In this document: positions 1 to 8,632 of the stretch, piece by piece
Layout of the letters: each line of letters opens with the position of its first letter
Numbering within the stretch: the first letter of the stretch is position 1
From: Mycobacteriaceae bacterium
GTDB lineage: Bacteria > Actinomycetota > Actinomycetes > Mycobacteriales > Mycobacteriaceae
Reading direction: 5' to 3'
NCBI GenBank assembly: GCA_028726465.1
Contig: JAQYQB010000012.1
Span: 124,001 to 188,000, forward strand
DNA length: 64,000 nucleotides
Translations under genes and position numbers: made by a program
The notes under the pieces: model-generated
What the model was told of the DNA's origin: nothing
Databases searched by the model: none
Seen by the model: only the letters and a program-made list of their open reading frames with translations

Positions 1-2
1 TC

Positions 3-407
3 GGCATCTGGCTGCCGGAAGCCGAGTTCTACGAGGGCCAGGAGGCCTTCGCCGCCACCCTGGGCCTGGTCCCCCAGATCGTTCTGGCCTCCCTCTGCGG
101 CTACCTCGTCGGCCAGCTGCTCAACGCCTGGGTCATGTCGGTGCTCAAGCGCCGCAACGGTGAGAAGAAGCTGCCGGTCCGCCTCATCGCCTCGACCGTC
201 GTGGGCGAGTTCGGCGACACCCTCCTGTTCTGCGCCATCGCGGCGCCCGTCATCGGCATCTCCACCGCCGGCGACTTCATCAACTACGTCATCGTCGGCT
301 TCCTGTGGAAGACCCTCATCGAGGTCGTCCTCCTGCCGGTGACCACCCAGGTCATCAAGTGGGTCAAGAAGAAGGAGAACTACGTCGCCGGCGGGGCGGC
401 GGCCTAA
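3..407 (+). CDS. Queuosine precursor transporter, YhhQ/VUT family (5' end missing)
   Basis: This is the C-terminal 134 residues of a multi-spanning membrane protein of the YhhQ (DUF165, VUT) family, which imports 7-deazaguanine precursors such as preQ0/preQ1, or queuine in salvaging bacteria. The reading frame is open from base 3 and stops at 405-407. Family signatures visible are QLLNAWVMSVLKRR, the conserved helix EFGDTLLFCAIA and the closing segment TLIEVVLLPVTTQVIKWVKK. The start lies outside the window. It converges on the ATPase gene and is one gene away from the tRNA-guanine transglycosylase, which fits a precursor-salvage role. The exact substrate cannot be read from the fragment. Confidence 0.85.
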   Translation, partial: GIWLPEAEFYEGQEAFAATLGLVPQIVLASLCGYLVGQLLNAWVMSVLKRRNGEKKLPVRLIASTVVGEFGDTLLFCAIAAPVIGISTAGDFINYVIVGFLWKTLIEVVLLPVTTQVIKWVKKKENYVAGGAAA

Positions 408-424
408 ATTCGCGGGCTTTCCCC

Positions 425-2200
425 TTAGCGCTTAATATCTAACCTCCGGTAACGGTTCACCGCGGCCAGGATCTCGTGCTTGCGGGGGCGGGACAGGTGC
501 CCGGGGTGGGAGCGCCCCGGGGTCAGCGCGGTCAGGGACTCGGCGGTGATGGTCGCCAGCAGCTCGTCGACCAGTTCGGTGACGGGGCGGGAGTCGTTGT
601 GCTTGCCCAGCCACTCCAGGCACAGCGCGATGGCGGCGGTCTGCGGGGCATCGGCCAGCTGCGAGACCGCGCTTAGGTCGATGTCGCTCTTGGCAAAGCT
701 GATGGTGTCTAGCCCGCGCGGCTTCGCGCCCTGGGGCTTGCCCTTGTGCCCGGCGGTGGGTTTGAGGCAGCCCGGGGCCAGGGCGCGGAAGCTGGGATCG
801 AACATGCCGGGCCCCAGCGCCAGCTCGTGCGGGCGGGAGCCGGCGGCAATCTCATGGGCGCGGGAGGTGATGTCGTGCGGCTGGTAGCGGTCCATGGCGA
901 TGACCGTGTCGGCCAGGCTGAGGTAGGCGCCGGAGCCGCCCGCAATCAGGACGGTGGAAATGCCCTTGTCCTGGTAGAGCGCCTTCACCCGCGCCACGTA
1001 CGGGGTGATGGGCTCCTGGTCGCCGGGGACGAGCTCCTGCATGAGGCGGTCCCGGATCATGAAATTCGTCGCCGAGGTGTCCTCGTCGATCAGCAGGGCG
1101 GTGGCGCCGGCCTCAGCGGCCTCGACGACGTTGGCGGCCTGGGAGGTCGAGCCGCTGGCGTTGGTGGTGGAAAAGCGGCGGGTATCCGCCCCGGTCGGCA
1201 GGTTGGTAATGAACGGGGAGATATCCAGGTCCGTGACTGGGCGGCCGTCCTCGGCGCGCACGCTGACGGCATCCGCGCGGGTGATGACCCATTCGCGGCC
1301 GTCGCCGGCCACGTGCGGGTAGACGCCGCGCTCCAGGGCGCGCAGCAGCGTGGACTTGCCGTGGTAGCCGCCGCCCACGATGACGGTCAGGCCGGCGGGC
1401 ACCCCCATGCCGGTCACGGTGCGGCCGCTGGGCAGCTCGAAGCTGTGCGTGAGCTCCTCCGGGGCGATGAAGGCCGCGGCGGTATCCGCGTCCATCGGCT
1501 TGTCGCTATCACCGGCCCGGCGCGGCAGGATCGCGCCGTTGCCCACGAAGCCGACCAGGTCGCGGGTAGCCAGCTGCGCGCGCAGGGCCTCCTGGTCGCG
1601 CAGGAGCCACACGTGACCAGCCAGGTCATCCGGGTTGAATTCCTCGGCCACAACGGCCTCTTCCACCGCGTCCGGCAGGTCCTCGGCCAGCAGGCCGGCG
1701 GCGCGGTGGCCTAAGACGCGGCGGCCCTGGGCCGGCAGGCCGACCAGCAGGCGCACCTCGATCACCTCGTCGGTGACCACGACGGCGCTGCGCTCGAGTA
1801 CCTCTTGGCCGATGAAGCCGACGCTCACGCTGTTGGACTTGCCGCTGCCCTTGCGGCCTTTGCCTGCCTTGCCGCCGCCGATGGCGGCGACGGTGCGCGC
1901 AATCCGGCGGGCGAGAAAGTCGGCCACCGCGACCTTGTCGAGCTCATCGGTGACCACCTCGGCCGGCAGGTCGGCCACCGCGCGGGGCACGCGCACCCGC
2001 ACCTTGGACGGGGCGGCGAAGGGATCGCTTTGCACCTTGTCGATCGCCACCGTCAGCCCGTCCGCGCCGGGCTCGGTATAGGTGCCGGCCAGCTTCTTGT
2101 ACGCGCCGTAACCGGCGCCGTCGATACCGTGGCAGGCCTTAGCGAGGTCCTCTAAAGTACCGCCTGAGCGGCGGTCACCGCGAAAATTCTTTCCAGACAT
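425..2200 (-). CDS. ABC-class ATPase of the PF09818 family
   Basis: A 591-residue soluble P-loop protein of the predicted ABC-class ATPase family PF09818; its eukaryotic relatives include a trypanosome mitochondrial RNA-editing factor. Visible are a Walker A-like GGGYHGKSTLL, a Walker B segment ALLIDEDTSATNF that is diagnostic for the family, and a nucleotide-switch region LIAGGSGAYLSLADTVIAMD. A basic glycine/lysine-rich loop (GGGKAGKGRKGSGK) near residue 115 could bind nucleic acid. There are no membrane helices, so this is not a transporter subunit. I chose the ATG at 2200, about 7 nt behind a TACGGT -10-like box; a GTG three codons upstream is possible. It lies between the transporter and tgt, but a link to queuosine is only suggested by position. 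Confidence 0.8.
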   Translation of the reverse strand: MSGKNFRGDRRSGGTLEDLAKACHGIDGAGYGAYKKLAGTYTEPGADGLTVAIDKVQSDPFAAPSKVRVRVPRAVADLPAEVVTDELDKVAVADFLARRIARTVAAIGGGKAGKGRKGSGKSNSVSVGFIGQEVLERSAVVVTDEVIEVRLLVGLPAQGRRVLGHRAAGLLAEDLPDAVEEAVVAEEFNPDDLAGHVWLLRDQEALRAQLATRDLVGFVGNGAILPRRAGDSDKPMDADTAAAFIAPEELTHSFELPSGRTVTGMGVPAGLTVIVGGGYHGKSTLLRALERGVYPHVAGDGREWVITRADAVSVRAEDGRPVTDLDISPFITNLPTGADTRRFSTTNASGSTSQAANVVEAAEAGATALLIDEDTSATNFMIRDRLMQELVPGDQEPITPYVARVKALYQDKGISTVLIAGGSGAYLSLADTVIAMDRYQPHDITSRAHEIAAGSRPHELALGPGMFDPSFRALAPGCLKPTAGHKGKPQGAKPRGLDTISFAKSDIDLSAVSQLADAPQTAAIALCLEWLGKHNDSRPVTELVDELLATITAESLTALTPGRSHPGHLSRPRKHEILAAVNRYRRLDIKR

Positions 2201-2249
2201 ACCCGCCACCGTAACACCCGCCTAGGCGGCACAGCGCGGGCCCTTCGCG

Positions 2250-3509
2250 TTAGCGGCCGGCGTAGTAGCGGCCCAGGAATTCGTCGCGGTAGGCCGCGTA
2301 GTAGCCGCCGTCGATGGCGGCGCGGATATTGTCCACCAGGCGGACCATGAACTCCAGGTTGTGGATGGTGCACAGCGTCCCGGCCAGGTACTCCTTCGCC
2401 TTGAGCAGGTGGTGGAGGTAGGCCCGCGAGTAGTTCTCGGAGACGTAGCCGCCGAATTCCTCGTCCACGCCCGCGAAGTCGCGCTTGAAGCGCGCGTTCG
2501 ACAGGTTCAGCCGCCCCTCCAGGGTGTAGACCCCGCCGCGGCGGGCCAGGCGCGTCGGCGCGACGCAGTCGAAGGTATCCGCGCCGGCCTCCACCGCGGT
2601 AAACAGGTCGTCCGGCTCAGAAATGCCCAGCAGGTGGCGCGGCTTGTCCTCCGGCAGCTCGTCGCAGACCCAGCCGACGATGGTGCCCAGGTTTTCCTTC
2701 TCCAGCGCGCCGCCGATGCCGAAGCCGCCGAAGCCGCGGCTGCCGGACTCCCAGGCCTTATCGGAGATCTCCACCAGGCCGCGGGCGGCCTGGCGCCGCA
2801 GGTCCTCGTACTGGGCGCCCTGCACCACGCCCCACAGGGACTGCTTGGGCCGGTGGGTGCGCTCCTGGGTCAGCCGCGTGTGCTCATCGATGCAGCGCTG
2901 CGCCCAGCGGTGCGTGCGCGCCACCGACTCCTCCTGGTAGGCGCGGGTGTCGATGAGCGTGGTCAGCTCGTCGAAGGCGAACATGATATCCGCGCCCAGC
3001 CCGTGCTGGATCTGCATGGATTTTTCCGGGGTAAAACGGTGCTTGGACCCGTCGATGACGGACTTGAAGTCCACCCCGTCTTCATCCACCTGCGCCATGC
3101 GCTCCTTCTTGGCCGCGCGGATGTCCTGCTCCGTCAGGTCGGCCAGGTCCATGGCCAGCACCTTCTTGAAGCCCACGCCGAGGCTCATCACCTGGAACCC
3201 GCCGGAGTCGGTGTACGTCGGGCCGTGCCAGTTCTCGAAGGCGGCGACCCCGCCGGCGGCGTCCACGATGTCGTGGCCGGGCTGCAGGTAGAGGTGGTAC
3301 GCGTTCGACAGGATTGCCTGCGCGCCGGTGGCCCGGATCTGCTCCGGGGTCAGGGTCTTGACAGTGGCCTTGGTGGCCACCGGGATGAAAGCCGGGGTCT
3401 GGATGTCCCCGTGCGGGGTGCTAATCACCCCGGTGCGGCCGTGCTTTCCCGCCCCTTCCTGTTCCAGGCGGGTACGGACCTTAAAGCTCAAGTCACCTGC
3501 GTGCGTCAT
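2250..3509 (-). CDS. tgt: tRNA-guanine transglycosylase, atypical (no zinc cysteines)
   Basis: A 419-residue TIM-barrel tRNA-guanine transglycosylase, the enzyme that exchanges guanine-34 of GUN-anticodon tRNAs for a 7-deazaguanine base. Core residues are kept: D101 in TDSGGFQ, D180 in FDE, Q230 in VVQG and the nucleophile D314 in FDCV. The structural zinc site C-x-C-x2-C is replaced by F352, G354 and S357 (segment DEEFGGYVSENYSRAY); only the His of TIHN remains. Pocket residues also differ from the Zymomonas enzyme: its C158 is L182, and GGLAVGE is GGFGIGG, so the Glu at that loop is lost. There is an insertion of about 25 residues around 112-140. The gene start overlaps the end of the MMPL gene by 17 nt, so they are probably co-transcribed. 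Catalysis looks possible; base specificity is uncertain. Confidence 0.9.
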   Translation of the reverse strand: MTHAGDLSFKVRTRLEQEGAGKHGRTGVISTPHGDIQTPAFIPVATKATVKTLTPEQIRATGAQAILSNAYHLYLQPGHDIVDAAGGVAAFENWHGPTYTDSGGFQVMSLGVGFKKVLAMDLADLTEQDIRAAKKERMAQVDEDGVDFKSVIDGSKHRFTPEKSMQIQHGLGADIMFAFDELTTLIDTRAYQEESVARTHRWAQRCIDEHTRLTQERTHRPKQSLWGVVQGAQYEDLRRQAARGLVEISDKAWESGSRGFGGFGIGGALEKENLGTIVGWVCDELPEDKPRHLLGISEPDDLFTAVEAGADTFDCVAPTRLARRGGVYTLEGRLNLSNARFKRDFAGVDEEFGGYVSENYSRAYLHHLLKAKEYLAGTLCTIHNLEFMVRLVDNIRAAIDGGYYAAYRDEFLGRYYAGR

Positions 3510-5907
3510 GCTGGTCAGTATATTCCCTCTGCTTAGTGGCCTGGGCTTCCCATTCCTTTTCCAGCTCGTTGCCCTCGATGTCGATGGTGGGCAGGATCTT
3601 GTCCAGCCAGCGCGGCATCCACCAGGTGCCGCGGCCCATCAGGAACATCGTGGCGGGCACGAGTGCCATGCGCACGAAGAAGGCATCGAAAAGCACGCCC
3701 GCGCCCAGGGCGAAGCCGAAGATCTGGATGAACGGCAGCGGCTGGTTGATGAAGGCCACGAAGACCGAAATCATGATGATGGCCGCCGCGGTGACCACGC
3801 GCGCGCCCTGGGTGAAGCCGACGATGGTGGCCTCTTCGACCCCGTTGTAGGGCGAGCCCGGCCGGGAGGTGCCGCCCGTCCGCGTGTAGTGCTCGCGCAT
3901 GCGAGTGACCAGGAAGACCTGGTAGTCCATGGCCAGGCCGAAGGTCACGCCGATGAGGAAGATCGGCATAAAGGAAATCAGCGGGCCCGGCGCCGGCACC
4001 AGGCCCCACAGGCCCTCCTGCCAGAACAGCACGGTCACACCGAACGCCGCGCCCACCGAGAGCAGGAAGCCGAGGCCGGCCACCAGCGGGACCAAGACCG
4101 AGCGGAAGACCACGAGCAGCAGCAGGATGGCCAGGCCCACCACGATGCCCAGGTAGAGCGGCATGGCCTGCTCGAGGCGTTCCGTGATGTCCAGCTGCAC
4201 GGCGGTCAAGCCCGTCATGCCGACCTCGGTGCCGGTCGCGTCCTCGATCCGGGAGTTGGTATCCCGCAGGGCGTTGGCCACGCCCACGGTGGCCTCCTCC
4301 GTGGGCGAGGTCTCCGGGGTGACCATGATCTGCGCGGCGTTCTGGTCTTGGCTGAGCCCCACCAGCTGGGCGTGCTTGACCCCGCCCACGCCCTTGAGCT
4401 GATCCGTGGCGTACATGAAGGAGGAGAACGCGGCCTTGGAATGTTCGTCGTCGCCCTCCTGCGCGGACATCAGCGGCTGGAGCGCGGCGGAGTCCTCGTT
4501 GACGTCGGCCGCGTCCACGATGACCAAAAACGGCCCGTTCACGCCGGGGCCGAAACCCTCCGCGAGCAGGTCCGCGGCCTTGCGCTGGGTGGTGTCCGGG
4601 TTCGAGGTGGTATCCGCCGGCAGCGCCAGTTCCATGTTCAGCACCGGCGCCGAGAGCAGGCCGAGGGAAAGGACCACGCCGGCCATGGTCAGGCCCGGCA
4701 CCTTCTGGACCGCGCGGACCCAGCGGTTGCCCATCGTGCGGCGGCGGGAGCGCTTGCCCTTGCGGTTCGGGTTGCCGGCCACGCCCGGGATGCGGCCGGC
4801 GAAGGCCTTGTCGCCCAGCAGCCCCAGCAGGGCCGGAATCAGGGTCAGGGCGACCAGCACTGAGATGGCCACGGTGCCGGCGGCGGCCAGGCCCATGGCG
4901 GACAGGAAGCCGATGCGGGCGATCACCAGCGCGAACAGGGCCACGAAGACCGTGGTGCCGGCGAAGACCACCGAGGAGCCGGCGGTGCCGGCGGCCATGC
5001 CCGCGGCCTCCGGCCCGGACATGCGCTCACGCTCGGCGCGGTAGCGCGACAGGATGAACAGGGCGTAGTCGATGCCCACGGCCAGGCCGATCATCACGGC
5101 CAGCACCGGGGTCATGTTGTTCAGCTCCACCCAGTGGGTGGCGATCATCAGGCCCAGCGAGCCGAGCCCCACGCCAACCACCGCGGAGATGAGCGGCATG
5201 CCCGCCGAGACCAGCGAGCCGAAGGTGAAGATCAACACCAGGAAGGCCACGCCCAGGCCGATGACCTCGGAGGTCGAGTTGACCCGGATATCGTCGCCGA
5301 AGCCGGCGCCGCCGGCCTCGACCTGCAGGCCCGCCGCGCGGCCTAAGTCCATCGCGTCGTTGACAATCTCCTTGTCTTCCGAGTCCACCGAATAGGGGCT
5401 CTCGGCGTCGAAGTCAAAGGTCGTGTAGGCGATGGTCTCGTCCTCGCTGACCATCGCCAGGTTGTCCGCGTCCTGGCGGGCAGACTCCTCCGGCAGTCCC
5501 ATCGAGGTGAACTGATCAACGACCTGGTCCTGCAGCTGGGGCGAGACCTCCAGCGGGTTGCCAAAGCGCATGGTGTCGCCCATCTCCAGGTTGTCCCGGA
5601 GGTAGTCCACCACCTGGTCGATGGCCTGCGCGTTGTCTGGGTCGCTGAGCTTCTCGCCCTCCGGGGCGTGGAAGACCAGGTTCACCGTGGGCGCGTTCGC
5701 CGGGTTGCCACCCTCGGGGAAGAGCTCCATGGTCCGGTAGGTCGCGTCGATGGACGGCGTGCCCGCGATGGAGAATTCGCTCGTCATTGGCTTCATCAGC
5801 GCCACGGCCGCGCCCGCGGTCGCGGCCAGGAGCACAAGCCAGGTGACGATGACTTTCCACTTGTTCAGGTAGGACCAATGCCCCAGCCGGTACAGGAGTT
5901 TAGCCAC
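3493..5907 (-). CDS. MMPL/RND-family lipid transporter
   Basis: An 804-residue RND-superfamily membrane protein of the MMPL class, which in mycolata exports mycolate-containing or other envelope lipids by proton antiport. It shows the usual layout: one N-terminal helix (about residues 18-38), an extracytoplasmic domain, a block of five to six helices, a second extracytoplasmic domain and a second helical block. The Asp-Tyr pairs expected in the proton relay are visible in GLAVGIDYALF and FGLAMDYQVFL. It starts with GTG at 5907 behind AAAGGTG. It is followed by tgt with a 17-nt overlap. It is smaller than MmpL3 and lacks a long C-terminal tail, so I do not equate it with that transporter; the lipid carried is unknown. 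Confidence 0.88.
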   Translation of the reverse strand: MAKLLYRLGHWSYLNKWKVIVTWLVLLAATAGAAVALMKPMTSEFSIAGTPSIDATYRTMELFPEGGNPANAPTVNLVFHAPEGEKLSDPDNAQAIDQVVDYLRDNLEMGDTMRFGNPLEVSPQLQDQVVDQFTSMGLPEESARQDADNLAMVSEDETIAYTTFDFDAESPYSVDSEDKEIVNDAMDLGRAAGLQVEAGGAGFGDDIRVNSTSEVIGLGVAFLVLIFTFGSLVSAGMPLISAVVGVGLGSLGLMIATHWVELNNMTPVLAVMIGLAVGIDYALFILSRYRAERERMSGPEAAGMAAGTAGSSVVFAGTTVFVALFALVIARIGFLSAMGLAAAGTVAISVLVALTLIPALLGLLGDKAFAGRIPGVAGNPNRKGKRSRRRTMGNRWVRAVQKVPGLTMAGVVLSLGLLSAPVLNMELALPADTTSNPDTTQRKAADLLAEGFGPGVNGPFLVIVDAADVNEDSAALQPLMSAQEGDDEHSKAAFSSFMYATDQLKGVGGVKHAQLVGLSQDQNAAQIMVTPETSPTEEATVGVANALRDTNSRIEDATGTEVGMTGLTAVQLDITERLEQAMPLYLGIVVGLAILLLLVVFRSVLVPLVAGLGFLLSVGAAFGVTVLFWQEGLWGLVPAPGPLISFMPIFLIGVTFGLAMDYQVFLVTRMREHYTRTGGTSRPGSPYNGVEEATIVGFTQGARVVTAAAIIMISVFVAFINQPLPFIQIFGFALGAGVLFDAFFVRMALVPATMFLMGRGTWWMPRWLDKILPTIDIEGNELEKEWEAQATKQREYTDQHDARR

Positions 5908-6031
5908 GAGGTGAACACCTTTTCTGCATCAATATTCCCACCGCTGCGCGGGAAAGAAACGGGAAGGAAGTTTAAAAAAATTCTAGGTTAAGGACTGCAT
6001 AGCCGTATTGCCCTAGTCTAAGTTATGGATC

Positions 6032-6078
6032 AAAAAATTCCCTATCCCACCGGAATGCGCCGGTCAGATAGGGAATTG
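6032..6078 (-). terminator. Intrinsic terminator of tRNA-Ser(CGA)
   Basis: An 11-bp perfect stem (AATTCCCTATC at 6037-6047 with GATAGGGAATT at 6067-6077) is followed on the minus strand by a run of T, directly behind the tRNA gene. Confidence 0.85.
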
Positions 6079-6081
6079 AGT

Positions 6082-6172
6082 TGGCGGTGGCGGCGGGATT
6101 TGAACCCGCGGTTGGGGGTTACCCAACAATCGCTTTCGAGGCGATCACCTTCGGCCGCTCGGACACGCCACC
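6082..6172 (-). tRNA. tRNA-Ser(CGA)
   Basis: Reading the minus strand, the acceptor GGTGGCG pairs with CGCCACC, followed by discriminator G and an encoded CCA. The anticodon loop is CTCGAAA, giving anticodon CGA. A long variable arm and the T-loop TTCAAAT identify a class II serine tRNA. Confidence 0.97.
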
Positions 6173-6245
6173 GCGTAACAGGTTACGGCAGGCGCCCCGC
6201 GTTAACAAAATCGCCGGGTAGCGCCCGCCGCACCGGGTCTTAGAC

Positions 6246-6452
6246 TTACTTGTCGTCGCCGGTCAGCTTGCCCAGGGCCTCGGAGGCCTTGTCCTTGATG
6301 TTGTTAGCAGCGTCGGACAGCTTGTCCTTGGCGTCAGCAGCGGTCTGCTCGCCCTTGCCCTCGTTGGCAACCTGATCGTTGTCGGTGGCCTCGCCGTAAG
6401 CTTCCTTAGCCTGACCGACGACCTTGTCCTTGGCGTTCTCGAAATCAGCCAT
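6246..6452 (-). CDS. CsbD-family stress protein
   Basis: A 68-residue, highly charged, hydrophilic protein of the CsbD family. It begins MADFENAKDKVVGQAKE and contains the typical alternating K-D-K/A-A pattern and the GQAKEAYGEATDN motif. Family members are small general-stress proteins with no known catalytic activity. The ATG at 6452 sits 7 nt behind a strong AGGAGG; a longer frame upstream has no such site and no family similarity. A GGGTAT hexamer on the minus strand (6498-6503) is a possible stress sigma-factor -10 box. It is a single-gene unit between tRNA-Ser and tadA. Confidence 0.9.
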   Translation of the reverse strand: MADFENAKDKVVGQAKEAYGEATDNDQVANEGKGEQTAADAKDKLSDAANNIKDKASEALGKLTGDDK

Positions 6453-6548
6453 GATTTTCCTCCTTGTTTCACGCGGAATTGTTTCGCAGGAACCAGCATA
6501 CCCGTGATTACTCGACCGCGCCGCCACGAAGGTGTCGTGGCTCACACT

Positions 6549-7040
6549 TTAGCGTAGTGATTCAAAAAATCCTGCCATAAGCTGGGCGCATTCTTCCTCG
6601 AGGATCCCCGCCCGCACCTGCGGGACGTGCAGCCCGCCCGGCGCGCGCAGCAGATCGACCCACGATCCGCAGGCCCCCGTCTTCGGTTCGAAGGCGCCGA
6701 AGACCACCGAGGCGATTCGCGCCCCCAGCAGCGCCCCGGCGCACATGGCGCACGGCTCCAGGGTGACCACCAGCTCGCAGCCGGATAGCCGCCACCCGTC
6801 CCCGTGTTCTTTGACCGCGGCCCGGATGGCCTCCACCTCCGCGTGGGCGGTCGGGTCCTGGCGCTGCTCGCGGCGGTTGACTCCGGTGGACAGCTCGCGC
6901 CCGGCGGCATCGAAAAGCACGGCACCGACCGGCACGTCCCCGGCCGGGGTGCCGGCCGCCACCTCGAGCGCGCGGCGCATGCGGCGTACTGCCCGGCGCG
7001 ACCCCTCGCTGGCCGGCAGGCCGTGGGTGGGCGCGGGCAT
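6549..7040 (-). CDS. tadA: tRNA adenosine(34) deaminase TadA
   Basis: A 163-residue cytidine/deoxycytidylate-deaminase-fold protein that converts A34 to inosine in the anticodon of tRNA-Arg(ACG), a tRNA actually encoded in this window at 18329-18404. The zinc-binding motifs HAE (in PTAHAEVEAIR) and PCAMC (in LEPCAMCAGALLG) are intact, with the catalytic Glu in HAE. The start ATG overlaps the stop codon of the upstream partner gene (TGATG), so the two are translationally coupled. Confidence 0.95.
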   Translation of the reverse strand: MPAPTHGLPASEGSRRAVRRMRRALEVAAGTPAGDVPVGAVLFDAAGRELSTGVNRREQRQDPTAHAEVEAIRAAVKEHGDGWRLSGCELVVTLEPCAMCAGALLGARIASVVFGAFEPKTGACGSWVDLLRAPGGLHVPQVRAGILEEECAQLMAGFFESLR

Positions 7041-7564
7041 CAGTCGAGCTCGTCGTCGGTGTCGCTGTCGAGGTTGTCGATGGCCTCCTCCAGCTCGTCG
7101 CCGAAGCCGATATCGCCCGCGATGCGCAGCAGCATGTCCGAGGGCCAGTCCTCGTCGTTGTCCACGATGAAGCCGAGCTGGTCCTCGCCCAAGCCGAGAT
7201 CCGCCAGGATATCGAAGTCGCCGTCGGCAAAGCCGTCCACGTCGTCCAAATCATCCGGGTCGATATCCGGCACGTCCAGGCCCCGCATGTCCAGAAAGTC
7301 CGCCGCGTAATCATCATCGACCGCCATCGTGGCGTCCGAGAGCAGCATGTAGACCCCGCCGGGCACGGGGCGGATGATGACGAAATAGTCGTCGTCGACG
7401 CAGACCAAACCGAAAGCGGCACCCTCGGCTCGCAGGCTCCGCACGGCCCGCACGGTGCGCTCGGCGTCGTCGAAGTCGTCGTCGAATTCGCGCACCACCC
7501 AGCGGCCGTTATCTTGGTGAACCGTGACCGCGAAGGAGTACCCGGAAAAATTTGCGTCGCTCAT
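7040..7564 (-). CDS. TadA-associated acidic protein of unknown function
   Basis: A 174-residue, strongly acidic protein regularly found upstream of tadA in actinobacteria and annotated as tRNA adenosine deaminase-associated protein. The N-terminal half looks folded (YSFAVTVHQDNGRWVVREF, GLVCVDDDYFVIIRPVPGG); the C-terminal half is rich in Asp and Glu. There is no recognisable catalytic motif. I start it at the ATG at 7564 (MSDANFSG) rather than seven codons upstream because that matches the conserved N terminus. It is coupled to tadA by a 1-nt overlap, which suggests a helper or regulatory role. Confidence 0.85.
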   Translation of the reverse strand: MSDANFSGYSFAVTVHQDNGRWVVREFDDDFDDAERTVRAVRSLRAEGAAFGLVCVDDDYFVIIRPVPGGVYMLLSDATMAVDDDYAADFLDMRGLDVPDIDPDDLDDVDGFADGDFDILADLGLGEDQLGFIVDNDEDWPSDMLLRIAGDIGFGDELEEAIDNLDSDTDDELD

Positions 7565-7603
7565 ACCTCGTGAGAGTAGTCGCAATGTGGGAAGATTGTC
7601 ACT

Positions 7604-8632
7604 GTGAGTTCTTCAGATGTCCAACGTCCCATTTGCATTATCGGTCTCGGCCTTATCGGCGGCTCTCTGCTGCGCGATTTGACCGAATGTAAACACTCCG
7701 TTTTCGGTTACAACCACTCCACGTCCGGCGCCCGCACCGCAATCAAGCAGGGCTACGACGTCACGGACGATCTGCCGGGCATCCTCCGCCGCGCCGAGGC
7801 CGAGGGGGCCCTCATCGTCGTGGCCGTGCCCATGGAGGCCGTAGGAGAGGTCCTCGACGCCATCGCTGAACACGCCCCGACCTGCGGCGTCACCGACGTC
7901 GTCTCCGTCAAGACCGCCGTCTACGACCTGATTAAGCAGCGCCAGATGGAGACCCGCTACGTGGGCGGCCACCCGATGGCCGGCACCTCCAACTCGGGCT
8001 GGAACAACTCCCAGACCGGCATGTTCAAGCGCGCCGCCTGGGCTATCACCTTCGACCACGCCCAGGAATGCGAGGCCCGCGGCGAGCGGATCGGCCAATT
8101 CTGGATCGATCTCTTCGCCGACGTGACCCGGATGACCCAGATGGTCGGCGCGGAAGCCGTCCCGGTGACCGTGGACAACCACGACGCGGCCGTGGCCCGG
8201 ATTTCCCACCTGCCCCACATTCTGGCCGAGCTGCTCGCCGTGGTGGGCGACAACGGCGGCATCCTCGCCCAGTCGCTGGCCTCGGGCTCCTTCAAGGACG
8301 GCACCCGCGTGGCGGGCACCCGCCCCGAGCTCGTCCAGCAGATGTGTGAGACCAACGCCCCGGCCCTGGTCGACGCCCTGGACGAGTCCCTCGAGCTCCT
8401 CCAGGCCGCCCGCGACTCGCTGTCCTCCGCGGAGCCGTCCATCGCGGACCTCGCCGATGCCGGCTACCGCGCCCGCACCCGCATTGAGGCCCGCTCCGGC
8501 GCGCGCAAGGAGTCGGTCTCCCCCATCAAGATCTCCTCCCGCCCGGTCCTGCGCCTGCACCCCGGCGGCCACGGCTGGGTCGCGCTGCTGCGCCAGTCCC
8601 AGTCCCTGGGCGGACGGATTGAAATCTTTTAG
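7604..8632 (+). CDS. tyrA: Prephenate dehydrogenase
   Basis: A 342-residue NAD(P)-dependent dehydrogenase of the TyrA family that oxidatively decarboxylates prephenate (or arogenate) in tyrosine synthesis. The N-terminal Rossmann motif is GLGLIGGSLLRDL. The substrate domain shows GGHPMAGTSNSGW, with the conserved His and Ser. The C-terminal all-helical dimerisation domain follows. It starts with GTG at 7604. It is divergent from the tadA pair with only about 40 nt between the starts. The downstream DUF1990 frame overlaps its end by 14 nt. Confidence 0.93.
   Translation: MSSSDVQRPICIIGLGLIGGSLLRDLTECKHSVFGYNHSTSGARTAIKQGYDVTDDLPGILRRAEAEGALIVVAVPMEAVGEVLDAIAEHAPTCGVTDVVSVKTAVYDLIKQRQMETRYVGGHPMAGTSNSGWNNSQTGMFKRAAWAITFDHAQECEARGERIGQFWIDLFADVTRMTQMVGAEAVPVTVDNHDAAVARISHLPHILAELLAVVGDNGGILAQSLASGSFKDGTRVAGTRPELVQQMCETNAPALVDALDESLELLQAARDSLSSAEPSIADLADAGYRARTRIEARSGARKESVSPIKISSRPVLRLHPGGHGWVALLRQSQSLGGRIEIF

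Noticed and set aside
2361..3536. Long plus-strand open frames opposite tgt and the MMPL gene (also 3328-4863, 18493-20184, 59040-61124 and similar)
   Set aside because: They are antisense shadows of GC-rich genes: no ribosome sites, biased His/Arg/Gln/Gly composition, and the opposite strand encodes recognisable families.
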